DNA of 64,000 nucleotides from Phanerochaete sordida (GCA_019973155.2 BPQB01000024.1:186001-250000); one strand, 5' to 3'. Shown: positions 31,339-44,733, counted from the stretch's first letter. Notes: a model not told the origin generated them from the sequence alone. Program-made: numbers and translations.

Positions 31339-33917
31339 TTACGACATCCCTGCGCGAGGGACACACACCTTCACGATCATCTTCGCCGCGATCGGATGAA
31401 ACGCGCTCTCGTGTGCCCTGAACGTCTTGCGCGCGAGCTCCAGGTCGACTTTGCCTGTGGACTGGAAGACCGGCCGGCAAAACTTCATGCGCCCTTTCAC
31501 GACGCCGGACCCGTCGTCGCCGACGACCCATCGGAGCGCGGCCGGCGTGTACTTGCGTGCGGCATCGGAGGAAGCGTCTTGCAGGGCGACCTCGTAGAAG
31601 CGCAGCCGTATCTCGGCATTCGTCGCAGATGCGAAGTGGTATACGCTCGCGAGTGCGTCGACGTGCGCGACGGGCAGGGCAGGGTACGATTGCAGAGTCT
31701 GAAGAAAGACGACTATTGCACGATGAGATCCAGTGACAAGGATCAGCTGCTCATGGACTCACCCTTCTGGTTTGAGTTGAACGATTCGACATCGGACTCC
31801 TTGAAGTTATGAGCAGGTTTCGAGCTCGACCGCGACTGGTCCCATTTGGCGCTGAACGTAACATAGGTCAGCCTTAGACATGGTCATGTATATGCAGTTC
31901 ACGTACGCGAGATCATACGCCTGCTGCGCGAGGCTGGTGTCATACTCCATCTTCACCGGGAGCTCAGTGCCTTCGCCATGCAGCCACGCCTTAGAAGTAA
32001 ATTGTGAGCTACGCGTGGCGGAGAGCGTCGTCCTGGAAAGCGTACATCCCAATGGACGCTGTCCAGAGCTGCAATCTTCTCTGCGCCGCCATTCGCAGTG
32101 AAGTACGCGTAGAGGTGCTTCTTCCAGACCTCGGTCGTAATGCTCTTGCCCGTGAAGGTGTTCACGTAGTCGTAGATGTATGGCAAGAACACATCCAGGC
32201 CGCCAAGCTTCCTTTCTACTATCTAGTCAGCATCCACCTCACGCCCAAGCCGGTCCTGAGGCTCACCGAGATGCAGCAGGAAATTCGCGCCCTTCTCGTA
32301 CGGCACCTCGCTGTACGCATCGTCCGGATCCTCGCCCGCCTCGAACGGGATGACGAGTCGCTGGTACTTCGGCGCGCCCTCGTACCCCTTGAGCGCGTCG
32401 CTGAGCCCCTTCGCGCCGATGACGTACTGGAAGCCGCGCGCCGCGGGCGAGTGCAGCTTCTCCTGCAGTACGCGTTCCATGTACGTCGTGAAGCCTTCGT
32501 TGAGCCAGAAGTGTGTTGCGTTTGCATGCCTAAGAATCGGGGTTAGGGTGAGGAGAGATACGAGAGGGTGTGGAACGCACGTCACGCCGTTGCCGAACCA
32601 GGAGTGCGTGAGCTCATGGACGACGACGTCGACCAGGGAACGGTCTCCCGCAAGGAGTGCTGTGGATAAGCGATACGTCAGTGTGAAGCACCTAGTACTG
32701 GGTCCGATTACCACGTACTAGGCGTCAGGAACGTCAGGCACGCGTTTTCCTGGCGAAAATCCCTCAGCTACAGGCCGAAGTATCCCAGGGAAGCACTCAC
32801 CATGCCACCAAATGGGAAGCTAGGCGGGAGCACGAGGACATCGTACACGCCGAAGCGGTACGGGGGGACAATAGTCTCCTCGGTCGCGAGGAAGCGGGCC
32901 GTGTCCTCCTTGAACTCCCAGTACGACGCGTCGATGAGCTCGGGCTCGGCCCACACGCCGCTTGTCCAGGTCTTGCCCGGGATCGCGGCGAACGGCTTGT
33001 ACACGACGTTGCCCGCCGCGAGCGCGATGAGGTAGGACGGAATCGGCACGGGCTGCAGCCATGAGTGCGGTGAGGTCCAGGACAGGCAGGGTCAATGTGG
33101 ACCGACTCACCTGATTGTACTTGTATGTGACGATGTCCTTGCCAACGACCTTCCCGTCATGCGCAGGGCCGTCCTGGGGCGGCGAGACGCGAATAGCAGA
33201 CATCAGCGCAGGGAGTACTGACGTGATAGTCGCAGAGTAGGTCTGGAGGACGCATCAGCCTGGACTGCAACAATTTTAAGCTGTTACACATACCGTCTTG
33301 ATAGACGGCGTGTCCTGAATCGGGGCTAGGCTCCGCGCGTAGATGGGCTGGCACTGGCTGAACAGGTACGGATGCTGCTTGCCCTGAGTCTGTCTTTGCA
33401 CACACGTGAGCCGGGCGCAGAGTAGACGCTGAGAGAGAGGATAGCGCGTACTCTTTGGCAAGCCATTGCAGCGCGGTACAGTCCTTGGTTGTCTTGTAGT
33501 GCACGGTCACCTGTATCTGCAGACCAACCGGAGGAATGTGCGGCAGCGAAATGTGGAGCGCAGAGCCCATCACCGGGTGGTTGGACCCCAGCTTATACTG
33601 TCGCGCCCCGTGAGCACAGCAGACATTGCCAAATCAAAATAGGGAGCATACGTCTTGTGTGGCATGGCCGTCGATCTCGACCTTTGAGATCTCGAGGGCA
33701 GCGGTGTCCAATCTGCGGCGAGATCTATGAGCTTGCCTTCATAGCTGCTCCGAGCATTAGCTTACACTATCTCGTTCACAGAATCGTGAACGATTCGCAT
33801 ATGATGTGTCACGGAGCCAGCGACGACCTTGGCCTCGAAGTCGAGGTGCCAGTTGAAATCGACATGGCTCGACGGGACCTGGAGAAAGTTCGCCTGGGAC
33901 GTGGGGTCATTGGACAT
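31339..33917 (-). CDS. Leukotriene-A4-hydrolase-type M1 zinc aminopeptidase
   Basis: Thirteen exons (33917-33766, 33712-33652, 33597-33452, 33393-33294, 33242-33111, 33052-32801, 32749-32719, 32659-32581, 32529-32267, 32215-32046, 31989-31907, 31851-31763, 31712-31339) sum to 1932 nt, or 643 residues. The N-terminal beta-saddle contains [20 protein letters not shown]. The substrate-binding motif FGGMEN spans an intron. The zinc site is HELTH...NEGFTTY (HEXXH-X18-E), also across an intron. The C-terminal helical domain ends [11 protein letters not shown]. The family cleaves N-terminal residues from peptides and can hydrolyse epoxides. All catalytic residues are present. The ATG at 33917 sits six bases after a likely 5' UTR intron acceptor. 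A decayed copy lies at 45.0-46.4 kb. Confidence 0.94.
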
Positions 33918-34464
33918 CTTGCTCCTGGTTGTATAGTATGCCTCAGATATTATCAAAGTATGATAGAGAGTACATACGACGAGAGACTCTACCTCAAAAC
34001 CTCGACGCTCGTCGTGGACGCGTGAAGACTCCGAAAAGGGTGCTATTCCCGCGGCGACACCACGTGGCCGGATACCGCACGCAATGGAGAAGCGCCCAAC
34101 TCATTCTGGCCTCCACGACTGCCGATAAGCAGGCCGGACCTCGCTCGTAAGTGTTACTCGCGGTCGTATCCTGAAGTTTGTCACATAATTCCTGCGTAGC
34201 TGCTCAATCCAAGCTGAATATCGCATTATGTGGCAGCAGTGACATATATAGAGGTTTTCATCTTGCGGAGGACTTAATGTCGCCTCCTGAAGTTGAATCA
34301 GACTGTGGCGTGAGTACTACAAGGCCATTGTAATGGGGCGGCCACTGGTCTCAGAGCTTGACTGATATCTTTGGATGAGGGTGTGCGCTATCCACGTGTT
34401 TGAGAGGTACAGAAACGTCTTCCGGTGTTCCATATCACAAAACCATCTTCTTTCAGCACTCAAC
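33918..34464. other. Divergent promoter region of the LTA4H-type gene and the kinase-like gene
   Basis: 547 bp. Minus-strand bases 33980 to about 33925 look like a 5' UTR intron of the peptidase gene (GTATGT ... ACCAG). The bases just before 34465 (TTTCAG) could end a 5' UTR intron of the kinase-like gene. No coding sequence is supported. Confidence 0.45.
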
Positions 34465-35624
34465 ATGTCCGAGCCACGCCACCCCGGGATGGCCACGAAC
34501 GACTACAGCCCTTTCGACATCTACCGCCGCTACCCTGAAAAAAGTCCCTATGCCTACGAGCCGCCCCTTTTCAACCTCTTGCCTCTGCGTAGCCCGACGG
34601 CAGTCGATACTCCCCAGTTGCGAAGGGCTGCACTCGACATCGCTAAGCGCACTGGAATCAACGTCCTCGACTACATGTACGGCCAGTACCCGTTTCTGAT
34701 GTCGGACCTGGACCTGCGCACTATAAGACAGAACCCTGTGCCGTTCGCAGAATACCAACCGCCACCTCCGCTGACGAAGTTGAACCTGCCCGATGACGTG
34801 GAGTTCGTCTCACAAGTCAACGAGAAGGGCAACACGCCCATCTTTGTTGTCAAGGTCGGAGTAGCTCTCCGCTTGCTCAAGATTGTGCGTACTTGAGCTT
34901 GCACGCGTCTCGTGTTACTCAACGCTACCCTCTAGTACCCCGTGGTCAGATCTCGCCGGCTCAGCGACTATGCCGACAGCGATGATTCGGATGACGAGGA
35001 CTCGGACGCTCCCACCGACCCAATGAAACTCTTCCTGCGCGAAAAGGAGGCCTACGCGCACCTCGTACACGCTGGCGTGTGCGAGGCCGGGCACGTTCCG
35101 CAATGCTACGGCTGGGTTGAACTTACTGCAGCGCACGTCGACGCCATCGCAAGCAAGGCCCCGGACCTCACCTACTGTGACTCGCTCACCATCAAGGACC
35201 TCCAGAAAATGGTGAGGAAGGGGCGCATGCCGAAGGGGATTCTGCTCGAGTACTTCCCCGACGCGAAGACCCTGACGTACAAGAACGCCACGGAAGAACT
35301 CGGCCAAGCGGCGTGCCGCGCCCTCAGTGCCATCCACGCCGCATACGTGCTCCACGGGGACATTAGCGACCGCAACTTGCTCATCATCCCGAATGGCCGC
35401 GTCGTATGGGTCGACTTCAATTCCGCTCAGTGTGCATCGGACCCGAAGCTCACCAGATTGGACTTGATCTCCGAGTTTCATATGGGTTGGGATAAGTTCT
35501 ACATGGAGCTGGTACGTCTGCGTCCGCTATCGCTCGAGTACATCTGACGTCCTCTACGTAGCTTCCCAACCGACGCATCGGCTGGCATGGGCATCTCGAA
35601 CAGCGCGGAACCAAGGCAGCATAG
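34465..35624 (+). CDS. Protein-kinase-like (PKL fold) protein
   Basis: Three exons (34465-34884, 34936-35511, 35562-35624) give 352 residues. The N-terminal 100 residues contain a proline/tyrosine-rich region (NDYSPFDIYRRYPEKSPYAY). A reduced kinase fold follows: FVVKVG as the lysine strand, an acidic insert (ADSDDSDDEDSD), KGILLEYFPDAKTL as hinge, the catalytic loop VLHGDISDRNLLI (HGD-X4-N) and VWVDFNSAQ as the metal-binding Asp. It is therefore a kinase-like protein of the kind common in Agaricomycetes, distinct from FunK1. The catalytic Asp and Asn are present, but no clear glycine loop is visible. Role unknown. Confidence 0.75.
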
Positions 35625-35914
35625 CGTAGAGTGCACATATTCGCATAACGCTCTGAGAAATATACACTCTAGACCGTTGAACTCCATTGATCAGCTTGTC
35701 TTGTGACAATCGCATTCTTGCCCTCGCGACACTGGGCCAGAATACTCACTGCATGTTTGTGGCGGTTCCAGCTGTGAGCAGGAAGAAATAAAGTATTGGT
35801 CATTTACGACATAGTCAGCAAGGTAGCCTGATTATCCGCGGAATCCCGAGCATGCGCGTTGTCCTTGTCCTTGCTGCCGTGGGAGGACGAGTGATATGTC
35901 GCGCCTCGTACAAG

Positions 35915-38353
35915 TTAACGAGAAGAGAGACCGCGCATGGTCTTCAATCGCTTCGACCTGCGAAGCTGGTCGGCGATCCGAGCGCCCGGGTGTCCTGTAT
36001 CGTCCGAGCTCTCGTCCCCAGGTGCCTTGCGCTTGCGGCTCGAGCGCACGATAGCGGTTGCGGGCGCGGGAGACGGCCCTTCTGAATCCTCGCGTGCATC
36101 CTGCGGATGTGTATCGGCGGCCCCGGTGTACAGACGGGCCTGTGCTTTGGCCGCTGCATCGGCTTGTTCGGCGTCGAACGCGCGCAGTCCGCTCGCGACC
36201 TTCTCGATCCAGAACGAGGGCTGCTTCGCCTGGTCTAGGATCTTCATACGGTCAGGTCCGAAGGCGGCGAATTCTTCGGGCAAGTCTTTCTCATCGCGTA
36301 CGTAGATGGCAACTTGGTATTCTGCCCACAGCCCCGCCAGGTTCTGGAGCAGCTCAGCGAATGCCGTGCTCTTGAAGAGTCCGCGGTACCTTGCCGAGTA
36401 GAGGTGACCGCTCCTGGACATGGCAGCATAACTTCGTCGGTCGGATCTGGGGTTACGAAACATCTCGAGGTCAATGCCGTCCAACCGCACCGCAAATCGG
36501 ACGATCGCGACGAAGAGGAGCACCCAAAACATCGATTCGAGGTCATCAACGTGCTCGTTGACCGCATCATACTTCGATTCAAGGAGGCGCACGGACATGA
36601 ACTGGAAAGTGCCCTGCGATAGGTCGTTAAAATACACCAAAACAGCGAATATGACGAGACTACGCACCACGCCACGGGCTTTCTGCTTTAATGTCCCCGC
36701 ATGATCCCAGTCGGATAGCAAGCAGTGACCATCGCGCGTGAGCATAACATTCAGTGAGCTGAGATCTCGGTGGATGAGGCCAACCTCGCTGTGTGCGCGA
36801 TCAAGCGCTGCGAATAGTCAGCACAAGGACTCCGTCAACTGAATTGAGGGCTCGCCTATCAGCGCGTCGTGAATCGCCTGCATGAGTTCCCGCTCATCTC
36901 GTACACTGTCCAGAGGATATGCAATATCCTGCACCAGTCGGTGATGAATGTACCCTTCTAGTATTGCTTCGGACGTATGCAATTCGCGACTCTTCTTGGC
37001 CAGGAGATGCGCCAGGGTCTCTTGTACAACGTCGTCAGGGCTGCGCACGTCTCCGCCGTACACGGGGTAAGGGATGAAGGGGACAGCGTGGGTGCTCAGC
37101 TCTTGGTAGAGCTGAAACTCGGGTCGTAGCCGGGGATCGTGGGCTCGCCAGGAGTCTTTCATGAAGACGAGACGATGGGCCTTCGTGTCAAAAGCGAGAT
37201 ACGCGCGAGTGGCACGCCCGAACATTGTCTCGTGTCCAGCAAAAGGCCGCCTGACAATGAGATCAGTGAACTCGCCGGTGCCCTCGTGAGCAACGCGGAT
37301 TTTCCAGGTCGGGTAGGTATCTGTGTTGTCCAGCGTTCGATCGCTATTGGGTACCCTCCGTGCGCCCGACTCATCCCCAAGGAAGTCGCGAAGCGCGTCC
37401 TCGAAGAGCGTAATCTCGCGTCGGTTCGCTAGCGCGACAGTTGTGTCCCAGCCGCGTTTATCATCGTCCATATGGTCGAACCAGCAAAGGAATTCCGCGA
37501 GGTATTGATGATGAGCGACAGAGAAACGGTCAGAGACGATAGCACCCGCACGATCCCAGCGTATGAAGCGAACATGGTCCCGAATGATGACCACTTGGAA
37601 GACAAAGCAGCGATGTTGCCTCGCAAAGTTGGCTTGCGCGTGAGCCAGAAGCCGCGAGCGAGTCGCTGCAGCTTCCGGAGCATCTCGTGCTATCGTTGGT
37701 CCTTCTCGTGGCGCAGAGTGGACTGGCTTAGGGGGTAGGAGACCGTCACCGAGGTGTGAGCCCGCACCTAGGGCGGGATGGGTATGGGGAGCGTCACTCA
37801 GACACATGCCGCTGCTTTCTGCCAGGGGCGTATAATCGCAGAAAGGGTCCTCGTCGTAGGAAAGCAGGACTTCAAACCCAAGCGCAGCAGTGGCAAAGTC
37901 GTGATATTCGGCGAAATCGCGCATGAGTTTCGTGCCTCGTCTCTGGGTTGACTTGGGCTGCCTGCGCGCGACTAGAGTAGGACATAGCTCCGCACCAATA
38001 TTGTCTTGCGGATTACTCGTCGTTTCAGCGTTACGGCCGTTACGTCCGCCGGCCCTGCAAGGAGCCGGGCTCTCGAGATTCCGCTTCTTGACCTTCGAGA
38101 CGACCAGGCGCAGGCCAGGGCAAATCTTATGCTTCTCAACCGCTCGAATCTGTTCCGGTAGTCATAATTCTGGTGCTTTGGAGCGAGCCATGAAACGCAC
38201 CAGTGCTTCAGAAGCCTCTCGTATGGTTTGTGCAGCCCCTAGCTGCGAGAAATCAGCGGCAGGGACAGTGATAGGCCCGCCAGCGGGCTTCATGAATTCC
38301 CTGAGAAATAATTCGGGAGAGATTGCTCCAATGAAATGGCTATCCTCCGACAT
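35915..38353 (-). CDS. FunK1-type protein kinase, subfamily I (FunK1-2)
   Basis: Four exons (38353-38201, 38149-36856, 36807-36668, 36613-35915) give 761 residues. Exon 1 encodes a short helical-looking N terminus (SPELFLREFMKPAGGP). Exon 2 starts IRAVEKHKICPGLRL and contains HRCFVFQVVIIRDHVRFIRW and the nucleotide-lobe strand AYLAFDTKAHRLVFMKDSW. The 140-nt exon 3 holds LIHRDLSSLNVML and LSDWDHAG. Exon 4 begins GTFQFMSVRLL and ends with a basic tail (RRSKRLK). The third intron, 36808-36855, begins with GC (ATAG|GCGAGC), as in FunK1-1. The closest relative is the next gene, FunK1-3, arranged head to tail, which suggests tandem duplication. Confidence 0.9.
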
Positions 38354-38868
38354 GCTCGATTTGCAAGGGCCAACCAGTGGGGGGTGAACAAGATGTGGTT
38401 GGCGGCGCGGAGCAGGGGGTAGCGACGACGAGGGCCGAGCGCGAATCTTCAGGTTACAGACGGCCATAGCGTCTGGTATTGAGGCACAAGAGACGACAAT
38501 AGTGGCATCAGAGCATGGCACATGACAAAAACAGATACAAGAGAATGTTGACGGATCCGACGTGTTTTGTGCAGCCTCACAACGTCGCAGAGAGTCAGAG
38601 ACAAAATGTTTGGCGCCAGTCGTTGAGACCCGACTGCTGGCTTCGTCCATAAGCTCTGCCTATACGCAAGGCGTACTAGGCAGCACATGCCTGAGGCGAG
38701 AAAGACTAGATGCGGCAACAGATAAATTATTGGTAGTTTGCGATACAGTCAACCTGATTATCTCAGGGCAATCCCAAGGATGTGTGCATTCCTCGCCGTC
38801 GGGGGAGGTGAGGATGAAGACTGTGTTTGACTCAGGGTCTGACATTCGAGAGCGAGCCCCGTGCGGGG
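38354..38868. other. Spacer between FunK1-2 and FunK1-3
   Basis: 515 bp containing the FunK1-2 promoter and the FunK1-3 3' end. No gene is supported. Confidence 0.55.
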
Positions 38869-41309
38869 TTAACGAGAAGAAGAACCGCGCATTGTCTTCA
38901 ATCGCTTCGACCTGCGAGGTCGGTCGGCGCTCTGAGCGCTTGGGTGTCCCGTGTCGTCCGAGCTATCGTCCCCAGGTGCCTTGCGCTTGCGGTTTGAGCG
39001 CACGACAGCGAATACAGGCACAGCGGATGGCTCTTCCGTGTTCTGCTGAAGATTCTGAGGGTGTGTATCAAGGTCCGTGATAGACGGGTGCTCCTGTGCT
39101 TTCGCCGATGCCTCGGCCTGCTCGGCGTCGAACGCGCGCAATCCGCTCGCGACCTTCTCGATCCAGAACGAGGGCTGCTTCGCCTGGTCGAGTATCTTCA
39201 TACGGTCAGGTCCGAAGGCGGCGAGTTCTGCGGGCAAGTCTTTCTCGTCGCGTACGTAGATAGCAACATAGTACTCGGCCCACGACGACGCGAGATCCTC
39301 GAGTAGCTTGACGAACGCCGCGCTCCTAAAGCGTTCCCGGTACTTCGCCGAGTAAAGGTGGTCGCATTTGGTCGCGCCAATGTAGTGCCGTTGGCTGGAT
39401 CCCGGGTCACGAAACATGTCGAGGTCGATGCCGTCCAGCCGCACAGCGAATCTGATGATGGCGACGAATAGCAGCACCCAAAAGAGCGATTCCAGGTCGT
39501 CAACATGCTCATTGACGGCGTCCGATTTCGACTCGAGCAAACGCACGGACATGAACTGAAATGTGCCCTGTATTGGATAGTGAGTACGCGAGAGAACAGA
39601 GATGCTAAGGAGGCTGCTTACCACGCCATGCGCTTTCTGGGTCAGCTTTCCCGCATGATCCCAGTCAGACAATAGGCATTCGCCGTCACGCGTGAGCATC
39701 ACGTTCAGAGAGCTGAGATCTCGGTGGATGAGGCCGAGCTCGCTATGCGCGCGATCTAGGACTGACGACGCTCAGCACGAAACTCGGACGGAATTGACTT
39801 GAGAAACGACTCACCTATCAGCGCATCATGGATCACCTGTACGAGCTCCCGCTCGTCTCGGGCGCTATCCAGAGGGTACGCAATATCCTGCACCAGACGA
39901 TGATGAATGTACCCGTCCATCCTCGGGCAAAAGGGATCTTGCTCGTTCCACTCGTTGGCTATGAGATGAATGAAGGTTTCTTGTAAAACGCCGTCAAGGT
40001 GGTGCACGTCTCCGCCGTACATGGGATAGGGGATGAAGGGTACAGCATGGGCGCTCAGCTCCTGGTATATCTGGAATTCAGGCTGGAGGCGGGAGTCGAT
40101 GACCCGCCACGAGTCTTTCATGAAGACGAGACGGTGGTCGTTGAGGTTGAAAGTGAGATACGCGCGGGTCGCGCGCCCGAACATCGCCTGGTGTCCGGCA
40201 AACGGCCGCCTAGCGAGGAGGTCGGCAGCTTCGCCTGTGTCCTCGTGAACGACGCGGACCTTCCAGGTCGGGTAAGTGCCTGAGCTGTCCAGCGTTTGGT
40301 CGCCGTGAGGTATGCTCCGTGTGCCCGTTTCAGCCGCCAGGAAGGTGCGAAGCGCGTCCTCGAACAGCATGGCCTCGCGCCGAGTCGCTCGGGTGACAGT
40401 TGTGTCCCAGCCACGCTGAGCATCGCTCATCTGGTCGAACTGACAAAGAAACTCGAAAAGATATGGATGGTGGATTGCAGAAAAGCGACTGGAAACGACT
40501 GCGCCCGCGCGGTCCCAGCGTACGAAGCGTACTTGGTCCTGAACGATGACTAGTTGAAAGAGGAAGCATCGATGTTGCCGGGCAAAGGTAGCTTGTGCAT
40601 GGGCCAGTAGCCGTGAACGAGTCGCTGCAGCTTTCTGTGTACTGCGCGCAATTGTAGAATGGTTTGCCGGCGCAGGTTGGGAGCGCAGTTGGGGTAGAGC
40701 CTCGTCGACATGTGGGCTGGCAGCACCGTTGACGAGATGAGTATGGGGAGCATCGCTCGGATGCATGTCGCTGCTGTGTTCCAGAGGCGCAGAGTCGCAG
40801 AAAGGGTCCTCGTCAACGGAGAGAAGGACTTCAAACCCGAGCTCAGCAGTAGCGAAGTCATGGTATTCGGCGAAATCGCGCTTGGGCTTCGTGCTTCGTC
40901 TTCTAGTCGCTCTGGGCTGCCGACGCGCGACCAAGGGAGGACAGAGCGCTGCTTTAGTACCTTGAAGACTATTCGTCGCTTCAGCTTTACGACAGGCATG
41001 CCTGCTGTCCCCGCGAGGAGCCGGGCTCTCGAGATTCCGCTTCTTGGCCTTCGTGACGAACAGGCGCAAGCCGGGGCAAATCTTGTTCTTCTCAACTGTT
41101 CGAATCTCCCTCGAAAGTCAGACTTTGCATGCCTCAGCGTGAGATGTAATGCGCACCAGAGCCTCAGAAGCCTCTCGTACAGTCCGTGCAGCCTCTAGCT
41201 GCGAGACATCAGCGGGGGCGACAGCGATGGGCCCGCTGGCGGGTTCCATGAACCTCTCGAGAAACAGTTCGGGGGAGACGAATCCAATGAATTGGCTCTC
41301 TTCCGACAT
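38869..41309 (-). CDS. FunK1-type protein kinase, subfamily I (FunK1-3)
   Basis: Four exons (41309-41157, 41105-39815, 39761-39622, 39567-38869) give 760 residues. It is collinear with FunK1-2 in exon number, sizes and phases. Landmarks are SPELFLERFMEPASGP, IRTVEKNKICPGLRL, LIHRDLSSLNVMLTRDGECLL, SDWDHAG and GTFQFMSVRLL. The third intron here has a normal GT donor (ATAG|GTGAGT), unlike the GC donor of FunK1-1 and FunK1-2. It is transcribed divergently from the subfamily II gene FunK1-4, with 864 bp between the start codons. Confidence 0.9.
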
Positions 41310-42173
41310 AGCAGCTTGCGACGTTCAGCTAGGGTGCCGTAAAACGCGTGGGTGACGACGCGAAGTAGGGAGTAGCGAGGGCCAGGAATTTCAGGCTGCA
41401 GGTGGCCATAGCGTCTGATGTCGAAATACAAGAGATGACAATAGCGGTATCCGAGCAAGTCACATGGCAAGAGCAGAGATGCGCGGAGATGAGGGAATAT
41501 GCACGGATTCGGCGTGTGTGGTGGGCACTGGGCAGAGAAATGGAGGACGTGGGGAAAGGACAAGGTGCAGGTCCTCGGCGTCTGTCGTCGATGCCGCTCT
41601 TGTCTTTGACATTATGCTCGGTGTAGAATCCATCTGGCCACGGCATACGAAGCCTCAGCGTACACAGGATTCTATCGTTGTTGATGCTGACGACGTCTGT
41701 CAGGTTTGTTTATGAAGCATACACCTTCGGGCGACGTCCATATGATGTGCACACTGTGGCATGCCCAGGATCATGCGATTATGCTGCTGCAACATTGCCC
41801 TCAGATGTTGAGGAGTTCTTCAACACCATAGCTAATTGATACACAGATATGCGGGCCAGCAATCACCACCGAATATCCTCAGGTTGCGGTGCAACCGAGG
41901 TCCGAGCAAAGGGTGCGTGTGGCGCCCTTCAAGCAATTTCTATTGTACGGTGCGTCGTCTTTGCCTCAAGGTCAGAGCATGCCGTTCATGTCTATTACGG
42001 ACAGCCGTCGCGACGCCTTGTATTGTTGTCGCAGCTTCCTGCTCTCATTGCGCAACCATCCACTGATAGGCACTCGTGCGACGCTTGCCCACCTTATATA
42101 AATAACACGTCCACTCGCGAACACGCCGCCACACTTCTAAACCAGCTACACGCCTTATACTTTGTCAGACACG
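41310..42173. promoter_or_regulatory. Shared divergent promoter region of FunK1-3 and FunK1-4
   Basis: 864 bp with no supported gene. A strong TATA element (TATATAAATA) at about 42095-42104 lies 70-80 bp before the FunK1-4 ATG. Whether regulation of the two kinases is shared cannot be read from sequence, but the same arrangement recurs at 57701-58609. Confidence 0.5.
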
Positions 42174-44733
42174 ATGTCGAGCCCGGAGGCGCTTCCCCGC
42201 ACACCACTCTACGGAAGGATCTGCCCGGAATATTCCACCACTAAAACCAGCCACGCCGAGGACTGCGTCGCCCTCAGCAAGGCCCTGACGGACCACTGGA
42301 TTGCCTTCATGCCCCTGGACATGCTTTTCGCGAAATTTCTCCCCGGCGAAGCGTTTCCTGAACACGTCAGCGTCGAATGTCCTGACTACGCTGCGATAGA
42401 GTCGAACCAGGGAAGTGCAGACTTGCGGAGATCTTGGGTACGCCATCGCCTCAGTTCACCTACCATTTCCTGTTATGTGGCTCACTCGTGGTTTACTAGG
42501 CCATGGCGACCCTTCGTGGTAGCCTACCCGACGATATGACTATCCTCATCAACACATCCCAAACCATGAAGACTTCCACTGCTGAGTCAGACGTAGCGTT
42601 TCATTTCCATGCGTCGGAACCCCCTTCGTCACAACCTGAGCCCGCCCATGTCGTTGACGGGCCTTTTCAGTTTGATGCGGTTGACATCGCCTGCGAGTTT
42701 TACGGCGACGACCTTGCCTCTCCATTTCGCTGTGGCGAGAACCTGCTGGAGTCTATCGAGAACCCAGAAGGAGACTTCGTCCGCGGGCGGCTTGCTTCGC
42801 TTGCACAGAAACACTTCGAGCTACAGCACCGCGTCTCCCTCTGGCAAATCGTCCTCAGCCGTAACGAAGCGCATATCATTCGCTGGGACCGCGCTGGCGC
42901 TGTAGTCAGCGAAGGCTTCAACCCCACGCAGGATCCGTGGATCTTCCGTCTGCTATGGAGGTACTCGCTTGCGAGTCCGGGGCAGCGCGGCTTCGATGAC
43001 TCTGTCCGTCTGGGAAGTGGCGAGCATCGTGCTCTCTTTGAGAACGCTCTTCGTCAACACAAGACAGCATGCCATGCCGCAGGGCGCGAATACTTCGCTC
43101 ATGCTGACCTCTCGAGTGCGATTCGGGGCTCGCAGGTACACCAGATAGACGTGCCTGACGAGGCCTCTATCATTCGACCTTGTCTTGTCGGTCGCCAGTT
43201 CTATGCGGCACACTCTCCCATCGGCCGAGGTACCCGCATGTTTGTCGCCTACGACCTCGTAACTCAACAACTCCGGATCCTGAAGGATGCATGGCGCCCG
43301 GACCATGAAGGCTGCATCCCGGAATACGCTGCGTACAGAGACATCGAGAGGAGCAAGGTCGATCACGTTCCGAAGGTGGTTTGCGGCGGAGACGTTTTGA
43401 ACCGGCCCGAAGCGTCTCCGCAGGTGACGATCACCCAAGACCTAGCCATTGGAGAGGAAAGCGCGAGCTGGCGTCGACCGCCCGTCTCGGAGGCGAACCT
43501 CAGGAAACTCGTCCATTACAGAATCCTCGAGGATATTGTCCTTCCGTTAGAGCAGCTCAACAACTCTCGCGAACTACTCGAGGCATTCCGTGACATAGCT
43601 ACGGGTACGAATCCGCGCTCCCTCCGTCGAACAATGGACATCAACTGATTTTGGTACTTGCAGCTATTCAGCAAGTGCACGATGAAGTCGGCCTGATGCA
43701 TCGCGACATTACCTGGTCCAACATTCGATGGACCTATGATCTCGAGTCAGGCCGACCCCGTGGTGCCCTCGTTGACTGGGACCATGCCGTGTGCACAGAT
43801 TCTCAAGTCAACGATAATAACCCGAACATCTCCGTACGTTCCCTCGGCCCACAGTTAATGATATCGCTCATGTTTGGCACCTAGGCGACCTGGCATTTTA
43901 TGCCTATTCGACTCATGAACGACCCGAGAGGGGTGCACACGCTCATCGACGACATGGAGTCCCTCTACTGGTCGCTGCTGTATGGCGCTCTCCACTTCGT
44001 TAAACACGAGAACCCAAACATCCTCTTGGGCAAGAACGACTTCTTTGGCTTGTGCGATGGGCACGAGGACGACGAGACTACGAAGATGGGAGCTATGGCC
44101 AAGCGCGAGTGGCTGAGGAACCTCGGCCGAGTGAAGTCGGTTAAATGGGCCAGCGGCCCCTTCTCAGAATTCATGCAGAAAGTGACCAAGCTCTGGGCTC
44201 GCTTCTACCGGCATATCGACACAGAGGCCGCGAACGATTTCGGGGATGCCCTAGACCCGCTCGACTGGCAGCGATTTCGCGCCAAGCTTTCCGGCACTGG
44301 ATGGTTCATTAAGAAGATTAACAAGGCGCTCGCCAAGTATCCCAGTGGTTGGAAGGATGACACTGTCCCGGACCAGTTCCCGAAAAGGAGTGCGAAGGAT
44401 GTGCGCGACGTCCGCGAAGATCTCCGCACCAGCAGACGCACCGCCTCCCTTATGTCTATCGATCCCAAGTCGCGTATTGCGGTAGCGCCGGGTCAGTCTC
44501 CTCGGGGGTCTCAGTCCAATATGCAGGTGGATCTACGGACATCGGTTCTCAAGCGGAAGGTGGGCACGATCCAGGATGACGAGCACACGAATATTGCGGT
44601 CCCCAGCAGCTCGGATCTAGCCCCACCTCCGAAGGCTGCCCGCATGGCCGAAGGTCTTTCCGGTCTGGGCTCCGGAAAGAAGTCGTTTGGTCGCTCGGCT
44701 AACTTTGTTCGCATTATCCCACTGAAGCACTAG
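42174..44733 (+). CDS. FunK1-type protein kinase, subfamily II (FunK1-4)
   Basis: Four exons (42174-42437, 42500-43604, 43664-43833, 43885-44733) give 795 residues. Exon 1 encodes SRPEYST-like sequence (GRICPEYSTTKTSHAEDCVA). Exon 2 contains HRVSLWQIVLSRNEAHIIRW, DPWIFRLLWRY and FVAYDLVTQQLRILKDAW. The 170-nt exon 3 has the catalytic loop LMHRDITWSNIRW and VDWDHAV. Exon 4 begins ATWHFMPIRLMND and ends with a long, poorly conserved tail. It shares the FunK1 plan with the subfamily I genes but differs in exon sizes and in HRDITWSN versus HRDLSSLN. It pairs head to head with FunK1-3; its nearest relative is FunK1-6 at 58.6 kb. Confidence 0.88.
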
